In this document: positions 63,703 through 64,000 of the stretch, piece by piece | Numbering within the stretch: position 1 is the first letter of the stretch | Layout of the letters: every line of letters starts with the position of its first letter | NCBI RefSeq assembly: GCF_021245735.1 | Contig: NZ_JAJISB010000003.1 | Coordinates: 248,001 to 312,000, forward strand | Direction of reading: 5' to 3' | DNA: 64,000 bases | Source of the DNA: Brevibacillus daliensis | Lineage (GTDB): Bacteria; Bacillota; Bacilli; Brevibacillales; Brevibacillaceae | Translations under genes and position numbers: made by a program | Notes under the pieces: generated by a model | Seen by the model: the letters and a program-made list of their open reading frames with translations, nothing else | Databases searched by the model: none | What the model was told of the DNA's origin: nothing

Positions 63703-64000
63703 ACTTACTATGTGGATAGGAACAAAGTGTTTGATAGGAAAAACAATTGTTATAAAGTGAACAGCTTTCTTAGTTCCTTTCAATAGAGCTTTTCAAATAA
63801 TTATTACTTGTAACATGAAACGAAATGATAGAATAATCGTATAACTATCAAGATAGACAAGATAAAAAGTTTCCTGGGAAAGCGCAGAAATTGACAAGGT
63901 TAGCATAAAAATCGTAATAGCTCTAATTATGTCAATACTTGTGGGAGATTTGAGAGTTTGACCATCTTTGTTCTTTGCATTGATTGTGTTATCATGATGG

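Noticed and set aside
63700-64000. Gene start at the right edge
   Set aside because: Only AT-rich intergenic sequence with isolated promoter-like hexamers at poor spacing; no coding frame with a ribosome site.

Overview
The window is a continuous piece of a low-GC, endospore-forming Firmicute chromosome. Gene content and order (dacF-spoIIA-spoVA-lysA, scpA-scpB-dacB-spmA-spmB-rluB-resABCDE, serA-fer-ypbB-recQ-ypbD-ypbE) match the syntenic block of Bacillus and relatives. The accessory genes and base composition make a Brevibacillus (possibly B. laterosporus-like) the best guess; the genus is an inference. I saw no rRNA, tRNA or CRISPR array.

Layout. 1-3.6 kb: a polyamine-type ABC importer (left edge cut) in one operon with an M20 amidohydrolase. 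4.1 kb: an Lrp/AsnC regulator. 5-8.9 kb: a dppBCDF-like oligopeptide importer without a substrate-binding protein. 9-10.2 kb: an amt gene that has lost its 5' end. 10.3-14.3 kb: a YcdB/YcdC-type exported protein and a chemotaxis receptor with a sigma-D-like promoter. 14.5-24.1 kb: the sporulation block dacF, spoIIAA-AB-sigF (with a sigma-H-like promoter), the seven-gene spoVA operon for dipicolinate transport, and lysA. 24.2-28.6 kb: a Bcr-type efflux pump and an arginine deiminase operon in which arcB is reduced to a C-terminal stub.

28.9-34.3 kb is the disturbed zone. Intact ppiB is followed by a wrecked RecD-type helicase, a small tyrosine recombinase with altered catalytic residues, the khtTU K+/H+ antiporter, a decayed unknown gene, a DUF421 protein, a TnpB scar and then a second, 18-bp-deleted copy of the ppiB 3' end. 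The two ppiB ends are 35-bp direct repeats 4.9 kb apart, as expected of an insertion into the 3' end of ppiB or the relic of a duplication.

34.3-41.9 kb: DinB protein, a small secreted Cys/Pro-rich peptide, nrdDG with two NrdR boxes, a mhqR-doxX-nitroreductase quinone/electrophile stress cluster with two matching operators, a ClpX-type zinc-finger protein, a small HD hydrolase and an M50 protease. 42-53.9 kb: chromosome condensation (scpAB), spore cortex (dacB, spmAB), rluB, cytochrome c maturation and the ResDE two-component system. 54-63.7 kb: a serine-specific T-box leader controlling an aminotransferase-serA operon, ferredoxin, an unknown membrane-anchored protein, ypbB-recQ, a CPBP protease, a LysM protein and a thioredoxin-reductase-like flavoprotein.

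Most of the window is ordinary core chromosome. The unusual material is the ppiB-bracketed segment, the degraded arc operon, the truncated amt, the start-stop mini-ORFs and several clear regulatory sites.
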